From NCBI GenBank assembly GCA_007753675.1, contig CP036432.1, positions 8,434,233 to 8,498,232 of the forward strand: a DNA stretch of 64,000 bases, in the 5' to 3' direction. Below the pieces are notes generated by a model. It saw nothing but the letters and a program-made list of their open reading frames with translations, was not told the DNA's origin and searched no databases. Positions 9,744-19,540 of the stretch are shown one piece after another. Source of the stretch: Stieleria magnilauensis (GTDB lineage: Bacteria > Planctomycetota > Planctomycetia > Pirellulales > Pirellulaceae). How positions within the stretch are numbered: the stretch's first letter is position 1; every line of letters starts with the position of its first letter. Position numbers and translations under genes: made by a program.

Positions 9744-10451
9744 CTAGCCCCGTATCTGTCTTGGTGACACGTCGCGTGCCATACCTCTTCTTCTTGCCAG
9801 GGCTACCCCGACCAATCCGATCAATGCGATCACCGCCGTGGAGGGTTCGGGCACGACCGTAGACGCCGCCGATGAGATGCGGGTCGGGTCTGCGGCAAGC
9901 GTCTCGTTTACGATGGAATCGTACTCTGTTACGGACGACAAACTGAAATCTGACAGGTTGAGTGTGTCCAAGAACAGCCCATTGAGATCGACGGATATTT
10001 CCAACTCGCCCGCGAAATTTGCGGCCGTCATGATCTGGACGTTCGCGATCTGGCCGTTGACGCCGGAAACAATATCAGTCCCCAAGACGTCGTCAATGTC
10101 GGAAATCGTCATCCGAGAAAGCGATGGCGAATCGATGACGGTGGTGTCCGCAAAATTGGTGGTGGCTGCGAACAAGTAGTTGGACGATGCGGGACTGGCA
10201 TCTGCGAAGTAGTAATCGACTCCCGCCGTACCGACGTTGCTGGTGAGATGAAGACTAATTTCGTATGCAAATAGACTGATGATGTCGGGCATCTCGACCG
10301 TAAAGTCAAACGCTTGGCCCGCGGTGTACTCTGTCTCGAGAGTATTGATCGTAATCAGACCAGCTTCGGCCGGCGTGGATTGAATCGCTGAAGCGATCAA
10401 GATCAGCGATACGACAATCGTCGCGGGACTGCACATTATTGGGAATCTCAA
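9744..10451 (-). CDS. PEP-CTERM sorting domain protein
   Basis: This 235-aa secreted protein has an N-terminal signal peptide (about residues 1-30) and a C-terminal sorting signal: VVPEPST, then a hydrophobic helix (AVIALIGLVGVALA), then RRR. That is the classic PEP-CTERM arrangement recognised by exosortase. The body (about 31-205) is acidic, beta-rich and low in Cys, with segments like those of cohesin-type or planctomycete autotransporter-like surface proteins. It lies 87 bp downstream of the LEPR-XLL/dockerin gene on the same strand. A role at the cell surface or in the extracellular matrix is likely; the exact function is unknown. Confidence 0.8.
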   Translation of the reverse strand: MRFPIMCSPATIVVSLILIASAIQSTPAEAGLITINTLETEYTAGQAFDFTVEMPDIISLFAYEISLHLTSNVGTAGVDYYFADASPASSNYLFAATTNFADTTVIDSPSLSRMTISDIDDVLGTDIVSGVNGQIANVQIMTAANFAGELEISVDLNGLFLDTLNLSDFSLSSVTEYDSIVNETLAADPTRISSAASTVVPEPSTAVIALIGLVGVALARRRGMARDVSPRQIRG

Positions 10452-10538
10452 ACGACTCTCCTTTCAAATTGAAAAAATTGCAAATCGAAGTACGAATAGG
10501 TCTCAACGTGGACTGCTCGGTTCATCAACCATGCAGGA

Positions 10539-13250
10539 CTAAAACAGTCCTTGAAGTCGCCCACTTGCCAAGACCTCCAGTGTTTCATCGGTGATTGTTC
10601 CGTCGCGTTCATCCGAGAGCAGATCCACCTGCCCGATCGCCACATCGATGTCTGCGTTCTCTCCCTCGGCGAATGCGGAGCTCGAATTCAGGCTCTGAAC
10701 ATAGGCCAAGTGATTGATGATATGGAGCGCATCCAACGGGCTTGTCTTGCCATCGCGGTTGACGTCGTAAGGATCGGGCGTGGTATCAAGGACCGACTCA
10801 CCCTCGCCAGATAACGATGCAAGACGATTGATGACACGGAGTGCGTCAAGCGGACTGACTTCGCCATTGTTGCTGGTGTCGAATCGATTCACGACACCAC
10901 CGCCTTGAGCGACCGTTAGCAATTCGTTCCCGAGACCGCGTAGCACCATGAAGCGATCGCGAACGCTGACACGCCCATCACCATCGACATCGGCGTTGGG
11001 ATCCCAGTTGCCAGACGACGGCGTCGATCCCTGAGCAGCGATCACGATACTCATGTCCTCGGACGTTACTTGTCGGTCGCCGTTGGCATCACCGGCGAGC
11101 CGATGGAAGGCAAACTGGTACGGCCCTCCAGCCCCGTCGCCATCAAGCGGGGCACCACCAGCGGCGACGAGGCTTGAATCGATGGTCAACTGATAGTTGC
11201 CATCGACGAGGACCCCGCGCGAATCGACCCTGGCGCCGGGAAGGAACGTGACGTCAATGTTGGTCGCGTCATTGGCCTGCCGGATGTCAAACGCCGCATC
11301 CACCACCTGCCCGGAAACCAGATGCACGATCTGAACGACATCGGACGGCGAGGCATCAAACTGAACGATTTGGTCAAACTGGATTGTCAGTTGATCGACA
11401 GCGGACCGCTGGTCCAATTCGCCAAGTACCAATGACTCCACGACCGTTGGTGCGTTACCGGTAACCTCCACCGCATGATTTGCCTTGGCACCCACTGCAC
11501 CGTCCTTGTCCGTTGCAGTCACAGCAATGGTATAGATGCCGTGTAAATCGAATACGTGTTCGACCTCCGTGGTGCTGAGGCCAGTAGTCGATTCGTCGTC
11601 GACCCCGTCCCCATCCCAGTCGATCGCATAGGTGAATTCGCCGGCCTGATCGACTGATGACGGATCGCTTGCGGAAAGTGTCAAGACAAGTTGCTGACCT
11701 TGCACTGCGGTCGACGGACCCGCAAGTGACACGCCTGGCGCCAGGTTGTCGACCGCCAGCGTCGTTGTGGTCAGATCGCTGAGCCCTTGACTATCACTGA
11801 CACGAAGTGCGATGACGCGTGTTGCAAAATCGTCGGTAAAGGTATCGGTTGGACTTAGGCCGATGGCGTCCACGTCGAAATTCGATCCGTCGTAGTCAAG
11901 ATCCCATTGGAACAACAAACTTTCGGTCAATTGATCTGCGTCACTAGATCCAGAAGCGTCTAAGCTAACCAAAGAGCCTTCGGTGGCTACGTAAGGTCCA
12001 CCAGCATCGGCAATTGGTGGCGTGTTAGAGCGTTCGACCACGGTCAGCACCGTGCTAGCAGTGTAGGAATTGTGTCCATTGTCGATTAGTAATGCGATCG
12101 GATACGTTCCTGGTGAAGTCAATCCCAGCAGCTGCATGTGTTGCCATCGAAGCGTGAAGGTTTCCCCATGCAAATCATCAAAATCACCATCATTCGTCAG
12201 ATCCCACTTCACACTTTCTACATAGTCTGGCGTCTCAGAACCGGTCGCGTTCAACACAACATCATCTCCTTGAATGACGGTGTAGGGTCCGCCTGCATCT
12301 GCGACGACGGGCAGATTCGGATATCCATCGCCGATACAATACAGTCGAGCAAGTTCGTTCGATGGTATAGCGTTGCTAGCTAGCCATCTTCCATCAGTCG
12401 CTCGCGGGTCACCGATCGTTCCGTAACTTCTGTATGACGTCCAATTTTCGGCAGTGGATCCGATGTCCCCCAGGCTCGTTGTGCCTGTCCAGGCACGGAA
12501 ACCGAATGTTATGGCTTCACCGAACTCATTGTAGAGAATTGGATTATCCAGAGTCTCATACAAATCAGATTCCGAGAGGGCAACAAGTTCACCTCGCGTA
12601 TTGATGATCTGTGAACGCAAGCCGCCGATTCTTGCCACAGCACGCTCTGTATCGCTGGATAGAAACGCTTTGTAGTGAATTTCTAATCCATCCCAGTCGG
12701 AGTAAGGATCGTAAACCAACCCTCCTTGTACTGCATGTTGCGTACAGTGCCAATCGGCGTCTTCCGGGCCTTCAAACGCACTTGGTGGCGGAGGGTAAAA
12801 AACATCTTTTGTGGGCGTTATTCCGCCAGATGTGACAAACATAACCTGAGGCCGAATAGCAAAATATGCGTTGAATCGGAAAGGGCTATTTTCTGCGATC
12901 GTCGCATTGCCTTCCGCGTCGTACGCCGTGACGATGACAGCAAAAGTCCCGTTGCTCAGTCCACCCACTTCGTACTCGCTGTCCGTTAAACCTGTTTTTG
13001 TGACAAAGCGACCTGAGCCGTCTTCATTTCCGCCAACTGTCAAGTCGTACGACACCGCTCCTTCGGCGTCGGTCCAGTCGACAATCGTATTAGTCGTATC
13101 AACCGAAATCGGCCCGGTTATAGAAAATGACCCTGGTCCCGCGAGGGGGCGGCGCGGTTCAAGCGATTCAATTCCCAACCGTCGACGTGCGGTCCTTGAC
13201 GGACTGCCATGGGTTTTGTTCTTCGAGACGATACTTTGTGGTGACATCAA
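10539..13250 (-). CDS. LEPR-XLL secreted protein with PKD and dockerin-type domains
   Basis: This is a 903-aa extracellular protein. The N-terminus has the planctomycete export motif as LEPRRPLA (residues 30-37), a variant of LEPRxLLA. A fibronectin-like domain follows at about 40-130. Further on are PKD-like domains marked by two ADAGGPY motifs and by the segment WDGDGVDD. The C-terminus carries dockerin type I-like calcium repeats: DANGDRQVTSEDM, DVDGDGRVSVRD, NNGEVSPLDALRVINRLA and DVNRDGKTSPLDALHIINHLA. It is probably a large surface or secreted adhesin-like protein. It is followed on the same strand by the PEP-CTERM gene. Confidence 0.85.
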   Translation of the reverse strand: MMSPQSIVSKNKTHGSPSRTARRRLGIESLEPRRPLAGPGSFSITGPISVDTTNTIVDWTDAEGAVSYDLTVGGNEDGSGRFVTKTGLTDSEYEVGGLSNGTFAVIVTAYDAEGNATIAENSPFRFNAYFAIRPQVMFVTSGGITPTKDVFYPPPPSAFEGPEDADWHCTQHAVQGGLVYDPYSDWDGLEIHYKAFLSSDTERAVARIGGLRSQIINTRGELVALSESDLYETLDNPILYNEFGEAITFGFRAWTGTTSLGDIGSTAENWTSYRSYGTIGDPRATDGRWLASNAIPSNELARLYCIGDGYPNLPVVADAGGPYTVIQGDDVVLNATGSETPDYVESVKWDLTNDGDFDDLHGETFTLRWQHMQLLGLTSPGTYPIALLIDNGHNSYTASTVLTVVERSNTPPIADAGGPYVATEGSLVSLDASGSSDADQLTESLLFQWDLDYDGSNFDVDAIGLSPTDTFTDDFATRVIALRVSDSQGLSDLTTTTLAVDNLAPGVSLAGPSTAVQGQQLVLTLSASDPSSVDQAGEFTYAIDWDGDGVDDESTTGLSTTEVEHVFDLHGIYTIAVTATDKDGAVGAKANHAVEVTGNAPTVVESLVLGELDQRSAVDQLTIQFDQIVQFDASPSDVVQIVHLVSGQVVDAAFDIRQANDATNIDVTFLPGARVDSRGVLVDGNYQLTIDSSLVAAGGAPLDGDGAGGPYQFAFHRLAGDANGDRQVTSEDMSIVIAAQGSTPSSGNWDPNADVDGDGRVSVRDRFMVLRGLGNELLTVAQGGGVVNRFDTSNNGEVSPLDALRVINRLASLSGEGESVLDTTPDPYDVNRDGKTSPLDALHIINHLAYVQSLNSSSAFAEGENADIDVAIGQVDLLSDERDGTITDETLEVLASGRLQGLF

Positions 13251-13610
13251 TAACTTCCGTAAGTATATGGAAATGGGCAGGTGTGGCTACAGGTTCTGCC
13301 AACTGCTAGGATTTGCGTTTCCGTCCAGCGACTAAATCTTGGCGGCTACGGCGACCGAATCGCTTGGACTAACCAAACCACGTCGTCGCCGGATCTCGTT
13401 TGCGTGGTCGGACTTCCCCCGTTCCCTCGGTCTAGTAAAACTGTCGCCACGGCATTTGTCCTATACCAGCGTTCTCAGTAAAGGCTTTCTCTGGCCTTGT
13501 ATCGCCCGTGCGGAAGTAATCGCGAGGCGAGGGTTCTGTTTGCGGATGAATGCCGCTGACAGTACTTTTGTCCGAGAGCATATTGTTCCCAATGCTTAAT
13601 GAACTATCGT
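13251..13610. other. Gap between two minus-strand LEPR-type genes
   Basis: No domain is recognised. Short frames on both strands look like chance. It may include decayed sequence belonging to the short LEPR-like frame at 13611-14012. Confidence 0.35.
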
Positions 13611-14012
13611 TCAATACGCTGTTGCCACGGTCCGTGCTGCCCACGGAAAAAGACCGAGATGGTTCGCCTTAGTGCTGGAAATCGTACGATCGTTGATACT
13701 TGGCAGTCGACCGTTTAAGCAGCCCCCGCCGTTCTCAGAACCACGGGTACAACCTTCGTCAATCGTGAGGTCCTGTGCGGCAAGCGTCGCTTCGGGATAA
13801 ACAGGGTCAACGCGGATCAGCGTTGCTGACAGCAGTTCCAGACGCTCGAGAGTCTGGAGACGCAGCTTTCTGGGGTTTTCGCGTTGGCCTGTCGATGAAT
13901 TACTAAAAAGAGTTCGCCTTGGGCGACGCGCGGGCTTGGTGACCATGGAAACCGATTTGACGTTGTCGAATTCGAATCGAAGGCGGAGGTTCATCCTTCC
14001 GCACAGCATCAA
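13611..14012 (-). pseudogene. Short LEPR-XLL-like secreted protein, possibly truncated
   Basis: This 133-codon frame carries a basic N-terminus and then RKLRLQTLERLELLSATLI, which resembles the LExRELLS export motif of large planctomycete extracellular proteins. Only about 65 residues follow the motif before a stop. Proteins with this motif are normally hundreds of residues long, so this is either a rare small secreted protein or the start of a gene that has lost its body. It lies upstream of the 903-aa LEPR-XLL gene on the same strand. Confidence that it is expressed is low. Confidence 0.4.
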
Positions 14013-14218
14013 TGCGTGGTTTTGCCGTTCCTTTTTTCACAAGTTTTCGATTTCTAAATGAATTTCTGTTGTCGACCTTGCCAGCGATCAGAGATCAGCC
14101 GCAGGGCGGATCTGCCACGGCCGGCGAATACGCTTTCCATCGCGCAACAAACGTTCGCTTCGTTTACAATGATGCAGGCGGATTTGCTACTTTTACTCCC
14201 GGTGTTCGTGGATCGATC

Positions 14219-14827
14219 ATGTCCGAAGCCCCACCTCCCCTCCCATCCAAAGACGGAGAACCGGCGTGGGAAGCGGCCTACTTGCATCCTCCGCAAGGCA
14301 GTTGGTCCGAAGAAGATTTCCTGAAATTTCACACCAACCGAATGGCTGAACTCGCCGACGGAAGGCTGGAGATCCTGCCACTGCCGAACCTGAAACATCA
14401 GCGGATGCTGCGGTTGTTGCTGGGGTTGCTCGAAGACGCGATGCCCAAAGGCGGTACCGCCCTGTTCGCTCCGCTGCCGATTCGATTGTTCCCCGGCACG
14501 ATTCGTGAACCGGACCTGCTGTACATCGCCCCTGAAAATCGTCCAGCCGCCGATGTCGACTATCCCGATCATCTTGATCTGGTGATGGAGATCGTCAGCC
14601 CCGGTAGTGAAGCGAGGCAGCGCGATTACACTGACAAACGCCGTGACTATGCCAAGGCGGGGGTAGCCGAATACTGGATCGTCGATCCAGTCGAGCAGCT
14701 GGTTACCGTGCTATCGTTGAACTCGGACCGATATACGGAAATCGGCACCTTCGCGCTCGGACAAGTCGCCTCGGGGGAGTTGCTGACGGGACTGCGGGTC
14801 GACGTTTCGGCACTTATGAAGGCATGA
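14219..14827 (+). CDS. Uma2 family (DUF820) restriction endonuclease-fold protein
   Basis: The open frame begins at 14012, but the family-like part starts at the ATG at 14219, giving 202 aa. Typical Uma2 features are visible: ELADGRLEILPLPNLKHQ near residue 45, REPDLLYIAPENR near 98, VMEIVSPGSEARQRDYTDK near 125 and YAKAGVAEYWIVDP near 145. The E/D-E-K pattern (EPD...EIVS...DKRRDY) matches the PD-(D/E)XK nuclease fold. The family is abundant in cyanobacteria and planctomycetes; its biological role is not established. It stands alone, divergent from the LEPR-like fragment. Confidence 0.85.
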   Translation: MSEAPPPLPSKDGEPAWEAAYLHPPQGSWSEEDFLKFHTNRMAELADGRLEILPLPNLKHQRMLRLLLGLLEDAMPKGGTALFAPLPIRLFPGTIREPDLLYIAPENRPAADVDYPDHLDLVMEIVSPGSEARQRDYTDKRRDYAKAGVAEYWIVDPVEQLVTVLSLNSDRYTEIGTFALGQVASGELLTGLRVDVSALMKA

Positions 14828-14888
14828 TCGGTATCAATCGAAACTCATGACGAGTTCCGCTAACCGAAAAGTGAGCTGACATAGACTA

Positions 14889-15326
14889 CTAGATAATGCA
14901 CGCGACTTCACCGGAATTGTTGATTTCGCCAATGTCAACTTGATAGACACCGACCAGGTTTTCCCGGTCAAACTCACCGATCCGACCCTCGTCGATCAGC
15001 TGCTGCTGAAAACCCAACATTTGGCCCGCATCGAGTCCGGTTGACCAGCTGATAAAGGGGCGGCTGGTGAACGCCGGCTCGCTGACTCCGCTTGGCACGG
15101 TACTTCGCCCCCACATGTCGCCACTTTCGTTGATACCGGAGGTTGAGGTGAAAGGTCCACCGAGAGAACCTAACCAAGTAAAGGTAAAGGTGGGTTGTGA
15201 ATCGCCCTTTCCACCGCTGCCTCCCTTACCGCCTTTGCCACCTTTCTGAGCGAAGGCCATCGGGGTCAAGGCGACTGAGAGGGTCAACGTAAGCATCAGG
15301 ATTGAGCTGACGCGTCTTCGAAGCAT
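14889..15326 (-). CDS. HAF-repeat-like secreted protein
   Basis: This 145-aa protein has a clear signal peptide (residues 1-26, ending AFA) followed by a Gly/Lys-rich linker. The mature part contains FTWLGSLGG, SGINESGDMWGRS, AFTSRPFISW and EINNSGEVACII, which match the repeating pattern of the HAF family of extracellular proteins (usually LGxLGG...INxxGxVVG...AFLW). Only about two repeats are present, while relatives usually have more, so it may be short or truncated. Its location is outside the cytoplasm; the function is unknown. Confidence 0.65.
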   Translation of the reverse strand: MLRRRVSSILMLTLTLSVALTPMAFAQKGGKGGKGGSGGKGDSQPTFTFTWLGSLGGPFTSTSGINESGDMWGRSTVPSGVSEPAFTSRPFISWSTGLDAGQMLGFQQQLIDEGRIGEFDRENLVGVYQVDIGEINNSGEVACII

Positions 15327-15584
15327 TTCTTCTCAGTGCTTTGGTTCGTAATAGAAATCAATTCAAATAGACCCATGGTTGCTAAGCCCGCGATCACTTT
15401 TGGTTGCGAAAAAAAGAGACCCAGACACTCAGCCAACGCCGATATACTCGAAGTTTTAAACAAGAATTCAGTCTGAACCCTTTTGACGTGCCCTTCTTGC
15501 TCAGGGACTAGGACGCGAATATGGCACCCACATTAATGCGTTTTATGGCGATCCATTCTTCAGAGATTAAGGTCTTTCACCAAC

Positions 15585-18500
15585 TTAATTTTTCAGACGC
15601 ATTCGGATCCATTTGGTCTGAAACTCGCGATCCAGTCCGATCAGGGTCGAATCGTCGGCTGACAAATAGGTCCGGAAATACCCTTCCGCCGAAGGCATGA
15701 CCGGAAACAGCTTCTGCATCGCCCCGGTGTGCCACAACCAAACCTGCGGGCCACGTCCGCTGGAGAATAATGTCTCGCCATCGCGGCTGATTGACAGAAA
15801 CTTCGGCAGGTCGCTGGGTTGGACGCCAACCAACTCGGGAATCTCTGCACTTCGATAGTCCCAACGCTTGATGCGGCGGTCATTGCTGACACTGTAAAGC
15901 CACCGTTCATCGGGACTGAACCGCAGGTCGTTGGTGGTTTCGCTGTGGTGCTTAGAGGACGAGGCCAGCAGTCGACCGCCGTCGACCTCGTTGACAAACA
16001 ATTCGCCGATATGACTGGTTGCGAGATATCGGCCGCTCGACGAGAGGTCGGCCGTGTACGCGTTAGGGACTTCCTTGCGGAACAGCAGTTCGAATCGTGG
16101 AAGGGCGACGACAATGACCACGGAATCTTTCCGCGAAAAAAGCATCATCCGATCACCGCCGTGAGAAAAACGCAGTTCGGCGTAATCCGCCGTGACGGGT
16201 GCGTCAAAGACCCGCACCGCTGCGGCAATGGAGCGGACCGTCTCATCGACGTTGTCATCCACTTCGGAATCCGGAAGGGTCAACTGTGCAATCCGGCCGT
16301 CTTTGGCTGCGAGGAACAAATCGCCCTGCGGTGAGAAGTTCAGTCCCGCGTATTCGGCTCTCGGCAACTCCGCGTCCAACGCATAGGATCTTCCGGTCGC
16401 CGTTTCGACCAACTCGACTCGGACGTAATCGTGTGCCGCAATCCAGTCGCCGTCCGGTGAAACCGCGATGCGATCGTTTTTCGATTTCAAATCGGTTGTC
16501 TCGACGGTATTCGATCGAAAACTTGACTCGACCAATCGACCGTCTCTTCCGACGGAGAAAACCGATTCGGGTGTCAGGCAAAGACAAGATTCGACACGAG
16601 TATCATGTGACTGGTGTTGTGACTTCCCAATCAGCGTCGACGCATACTCCTTGTCATTCGCGGACCGCTTAAAGTCTTCTCGGGTCAGGCAATAGACCAT
16701 TCCCGTTCGACATCCTGCGACGACCGTCTTTCCATCCGCTGAGATGTCGACCGAAGAAACCGCACTGGGCACCCGAATCGTCATGGAGGACTTTCCAGTT
16801 TCGACGTCGACCAGGCGGACTTCTCCATCAACAGAACCGTCGACGAGCGTCTTGCCGGCTGAATCCAAGGCGATATCGACCAGACGGTAATCCGAACGTG
16901 AAGTTTGGTTTAGGATCTCGCCCTCAGGCCACTGCCAAACCACGGACGTTTGGTCCTTCGACGCCGTTGCGATTCGAGAGCCGTCATCCGAAATGGAAAT
17001 TCCATAAATGCCTTCTTCGTGTTGCCGCAATTGTCGAACCACCTGACCAGATTCGACCTCTACGACGCTGACATCAGCGCTGCCGTCACAAACAAATAGA
17101 TAGTCACCATTCCGACTCACACAGAAGTCGAGCGGTGCTGATTGGAATTCGCAAATCTTTCGCCAACTCGCTCTTTGGACCACGCTCATTGCTTTGATGG
17201 ACCCGTCGCTTCCTCCGGCAAACAAATCTCCCGTGACGGTCGAAAACGTCAGTGAGCCAATGGAAGGCTGTCCGCTTGGTGGAAGTTCATGGATGCCATC
17301 TCCCTCCAGATCTAACACGCGGACAACACCTTCTTCACCGCCAAACATGATCGTTCGTCGCTTCGGATCGTAAGCCATCGTATGAAGCGAAAGAGGCGCC
17401 TGGTACCGAGAGCGTCCGAATTCTTCGAGCTTTTTTTGCAGGTACGTGTGCGCCAAGCTGTTCTTCGTCGTTCGATTCATTAGCGCAGCAGAATTCACTT
17501 CGTTTTGCCGATCCAGCATCTCCGCAGCTTCCAAAAAATCGCCATCGGAGATGGCTTTGGCGGCCAGTCGCAAATCAGCTGCTTCGACGATCTGTTGGGT
17601 CTGTTTCTGTGCAGCGACCATGCCCAACCTGAGTTGCTCGGAACGACGATGGGCTTCTCTCGTGATGCCGACCTGGTAGAGGCTGATGCCAAAACCCAGC
17701 AAAACGGAACTGATTGTCGACAAAGTCAGCAGTGAAGTCACTTTGTGACGAAGCAGGAATTTCTTCACCAAATACATCGGCGTTTGACGTCTTGCCTGCA
17801 CCGGCAATCCGGCGGTCAGATTCGACAGATCATTCGCCAATGCTTCGACCGACCCGTACCGCTCTGCCGGCGTTTTTCCAATCGCCTTCATCAAGATCCA
17901 ATCCAAATCGCCCGTGACGAGTTGCTGCAGGACGGGAACTGTCGTTTGGCGATCGTCAGCAATTCGCGAGCGTGCTGGGTCATCTAAAGAACAAAAAAAC
18001 TTGCTCGGACGCGTGATCAAATCCGAATGGGACTCTGCCGAGCCAGCTGAGCAATAGACATGGTCAAGATCGGGCGCGGCACCGACGATTAGCTCGTGCA
18101 AGACGACTCCCAGTGAAAACACGTCCGATCGGGTATCAATTCTTGATTGGTCTCCCGAAACCTGCTCCGGACTAACGTACGGCCGCGTACCAAGCACGCG
18201 TAGCACTCGAGTCAAACGCTCGCCGCCATCGTCCATGAGTCTGGCGATTCCGAAATCAATGACTTTGGCCGCAGTTTGCTTTCCGTCATCGGTCACCAAC
18301 AAATTCCCGGGTTTCAAATCCCTGTGCAAGACTCCGTGTTGGTGCGCAAAGCGGATTGCCGAACAAACGGTTCCGAAGAGCAGAAACCGCTCTTGGATGG
18401 TCAATCGCTTCCGGTTGCAATACTCGATCAAAGGTTCTCCTTTGACGAACTCCATCACAAAGTACGGCCTTCCATCATCGGCCTGCCCTGCGTCCAGCAG

Positions 18501-18944
18501 TCTGGCAATGTTTGGATGTTCTAGACGAGCGAGTACGGCCTGCTCCCATTGGAATCGGCGGAGCATTTCCCGGCTATCCATTCCGGGCTTGACCATCTTG
18601 ATTGCCACGGTTCGCTCGATCGGATCGCGCTGCCGTGCCCGGTAGACGACCCCCATTCCACCTTCTCCGAGAAGCGTTTCGATCTGGTAAGAACCGAGCC
18701 ATTGGCCGGCCGCTAAGTTCACCCGATCGCTTTCACCAAGCCTCGGTTGGTCGACTAAATCGCAGAGTGGATCTTCCACTGTGGATGCCCGCAACAAGGC
18801 TTCGACGCCGGCTCGAAGCGCGACGTCTGACCCACATCGCTCGCTTAGCCGGTCAGCCAGTCGCTGTCCGACGAGTCCGGATTCGATTGCTTCCAGAAAA
18901 ATGCGTTTGGTCAGATGGTGCCGAGATTCGGGTATTTCGTTCAT
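15585..18944 (-). CDS. Membrane Ser/Thr protein kinase with WD40-type propeller
   Basis: The frame is open from 19091, but the start is taken as the ATG at 18944 (MNEIPES), which leaves 32 bp after the upstream sigma factor gene. The product is 1119 aa. The kinase domain has the Gly loop GEGGMGVVYRA, Lys116, HRD 207-209, DFG 230-232 and YVSPEQ. A transmembrane helix lies at about 401-424. The outer part (about 500-1119) is a WD40/quinoprotein-like propeller, with blades such as GISISDDGSRIATASKDQTSVVW. All catalytic residues are present. Kinase plus ECF sigma in one operon is a common planctomycete signalling unit. Confidence 0.9.
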   Translation of the reverse strand: MNEIPESRHHLTKRIFLEAIESGLVGQRLADRLSERCGSDVALRAGVEALLRASTVEDPLCDLVDQPRLGESDRVNLAAGQWLGSYQIETLLGEGGMGVVYRARQRDPIERTVAIKMVKPGMDSREMLRRFQWEQAVLARLEHPNIARLLDAGQADDGRPYFVMEFVKGEPLIEYCNRKRLTIQERFLLFGTVCSAIRFAHQHGVLHRDLKPGNLLVTDDGKQTAAKVIDFGIARLMDDGGERLTRVLRVLGTRPYVSPEQVSGDQSRIDTRSDVFSLGVVLHELIVGAAPDLDHVYCSAGSAESHSDLITRPSKFFCSLDDPARSRIADDRQTTVPVLQQLVTGDLDWILMKAIGKTPAERYGSVEALANDLSNLTAGLPVQARRQTPMYLVKKFLLRHKVTSLLTLSTISSVLLGFGISLYQVGITREAHRRSEQLRLGMVAAQKQTQQIVEAADLRLAAKAISDGDFLEAAEMLDRQNEVNSAALMNRTTKNSLAHTYLQKKLEEFGRSRYQAPLSLHTMAYDPKRRTIMFGGEEGVVRVLDLEGDGIHELPPSGQPSIGSLTFSTVTGDLFAGGSDGSIKAMSVVQRASWRKICEFQSAPLDFCVSRNGDYLFVCDGSADVSVVEVESGQVVRQLRQHEEGIYGISISDDGSRIATASKDQTSVVWQWPEGEILNQTSRSDYRLVDIALDSAGKTLVDGSVDGEVRLVDVETGKSSMTIRVPSAVSSVDISADGKTVVAGCRTGMVYCLTREDFKRSANDKEYASTLIGKSQHQSHDTRVESCLCLTPESVFSVGRDGRLVESSFRSNTVETTDLKSKNDRIAVSPDGDWIAAHDYVRVELVETATGRSYALDAELPRAEYAGLNFSPQGDLFLAAKDGRIAQLTLPDSEVDDNVDETVRSIAAAVRVFDAPVTADYAELRFSHGGDRMMLFSRKDSVVIVVALPRFELLFRKEVPNAYTADLSSSGRYLATSHIGELFVNEVDGGRLLASSSKHHSETTNDLRFSPDERWLYSVSNDRRIKRWDYRSAEIPELVGVQPSDLPKFLSISRDGETLFSSGRGPQVWLWHTGAMQKLFPVMPSAEGYFRTYLSADDSTLIGLDREFQTKWIRMRLKN

Positions 18945-18976
18945 GCATACAATGCGAGATTTCCATCGCGTTCTTC

Positions 18977-19540
18977 TCACGATTCGTGAAGATTTGCCAC
19001 CAAATAGGCGCGGGCAAACTTCCATTCTCGGTGCATGGTGGCGACGGAACTGTCCAATACCTCCGCACATTCCACCAACGTTAGGCCGCAAAACAAACGC
19101 AATTCACCGACCTTCGCCGCCATCGCGTCTTGCACGGCGAGCACCTCCAGGCAATCGCTCAACTCGATCAAACGCTCGTGATCGGAAATCCGGCCGACGG
19201 CAAACTCGTGCAAGGGAACAATGTTGACTTGACCTCCGCGCTTCTGGGTTCGCTTTTCACGAGCATATTCGACGATAATCCTTCGGATCGAAGTTGCTGC
19301 AGCTACGAAGAAATGACCTTCATTATCCCAGCGGGAGTCGCATTTCTGCAGACGAAGGTAGGCCTCATGAACGAGCGCGGTGGCCTGTAAAGTCTCGCGG
19401 GAGCCCTCCTCTCCCAAATAGTGCGCAGCAAGTTTCCGCAATTCCTGATACACACTGACCAGCATCGATTCGGTCGACTCACGCGGTGGCGGGCCGGGCA
19501 TCTGAGATTCTTCGTGGAGGAGAGCGGACATGCACACCAT
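18977..19540 (-). CDS. ECF sigma factor (planctomycete Sig-70_X6 type)
   Basis: This RNA polymerase sigma factor of about 184-187 aa belongs to the ECF group TIGR02999. Region 2 includes LRKLAAHYLG, LVHEAYLRLQ, FFVAAATSIRRIIVEYAREK; region 4 includes LFCGLTLVECAEVLDSSVATMHREWKFARAYL, a helix-turn-helix for the -35 element. Starts at 19540, 19531 and 19501 are all possible. It is immediately upstream of the kinase/WD40 gene, and in planctomycetes such kinases are thought to control the linked sigma factor in place of an anti-sigma factor; that link is an inference here. Confidence 0.9.
   Translation of the reverse strand: MVCMSALLHEESQMPGPPPRESTESMLVSVYQELRKLAAHYLGEEGSRETLQATALVHEAYLRLQKCDSRWDNEGHFFVAAATSIRRIIVEYAREKRTQKRGGQVNIVPLHEFAVGRISDHERLIELSDCLEVLAVQDAMAAKVGELRLFCGLTLVECAEVLDSSVATMHREWKFARAYLVANLHES

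Noticed and set aside
14012-14218. A 5' extension of the Uma2 frame
   Set aside because: Uma2 proteins start close to the LADGRLE segment, and the upstream residues have no family similarity; ATG 14219 fits.
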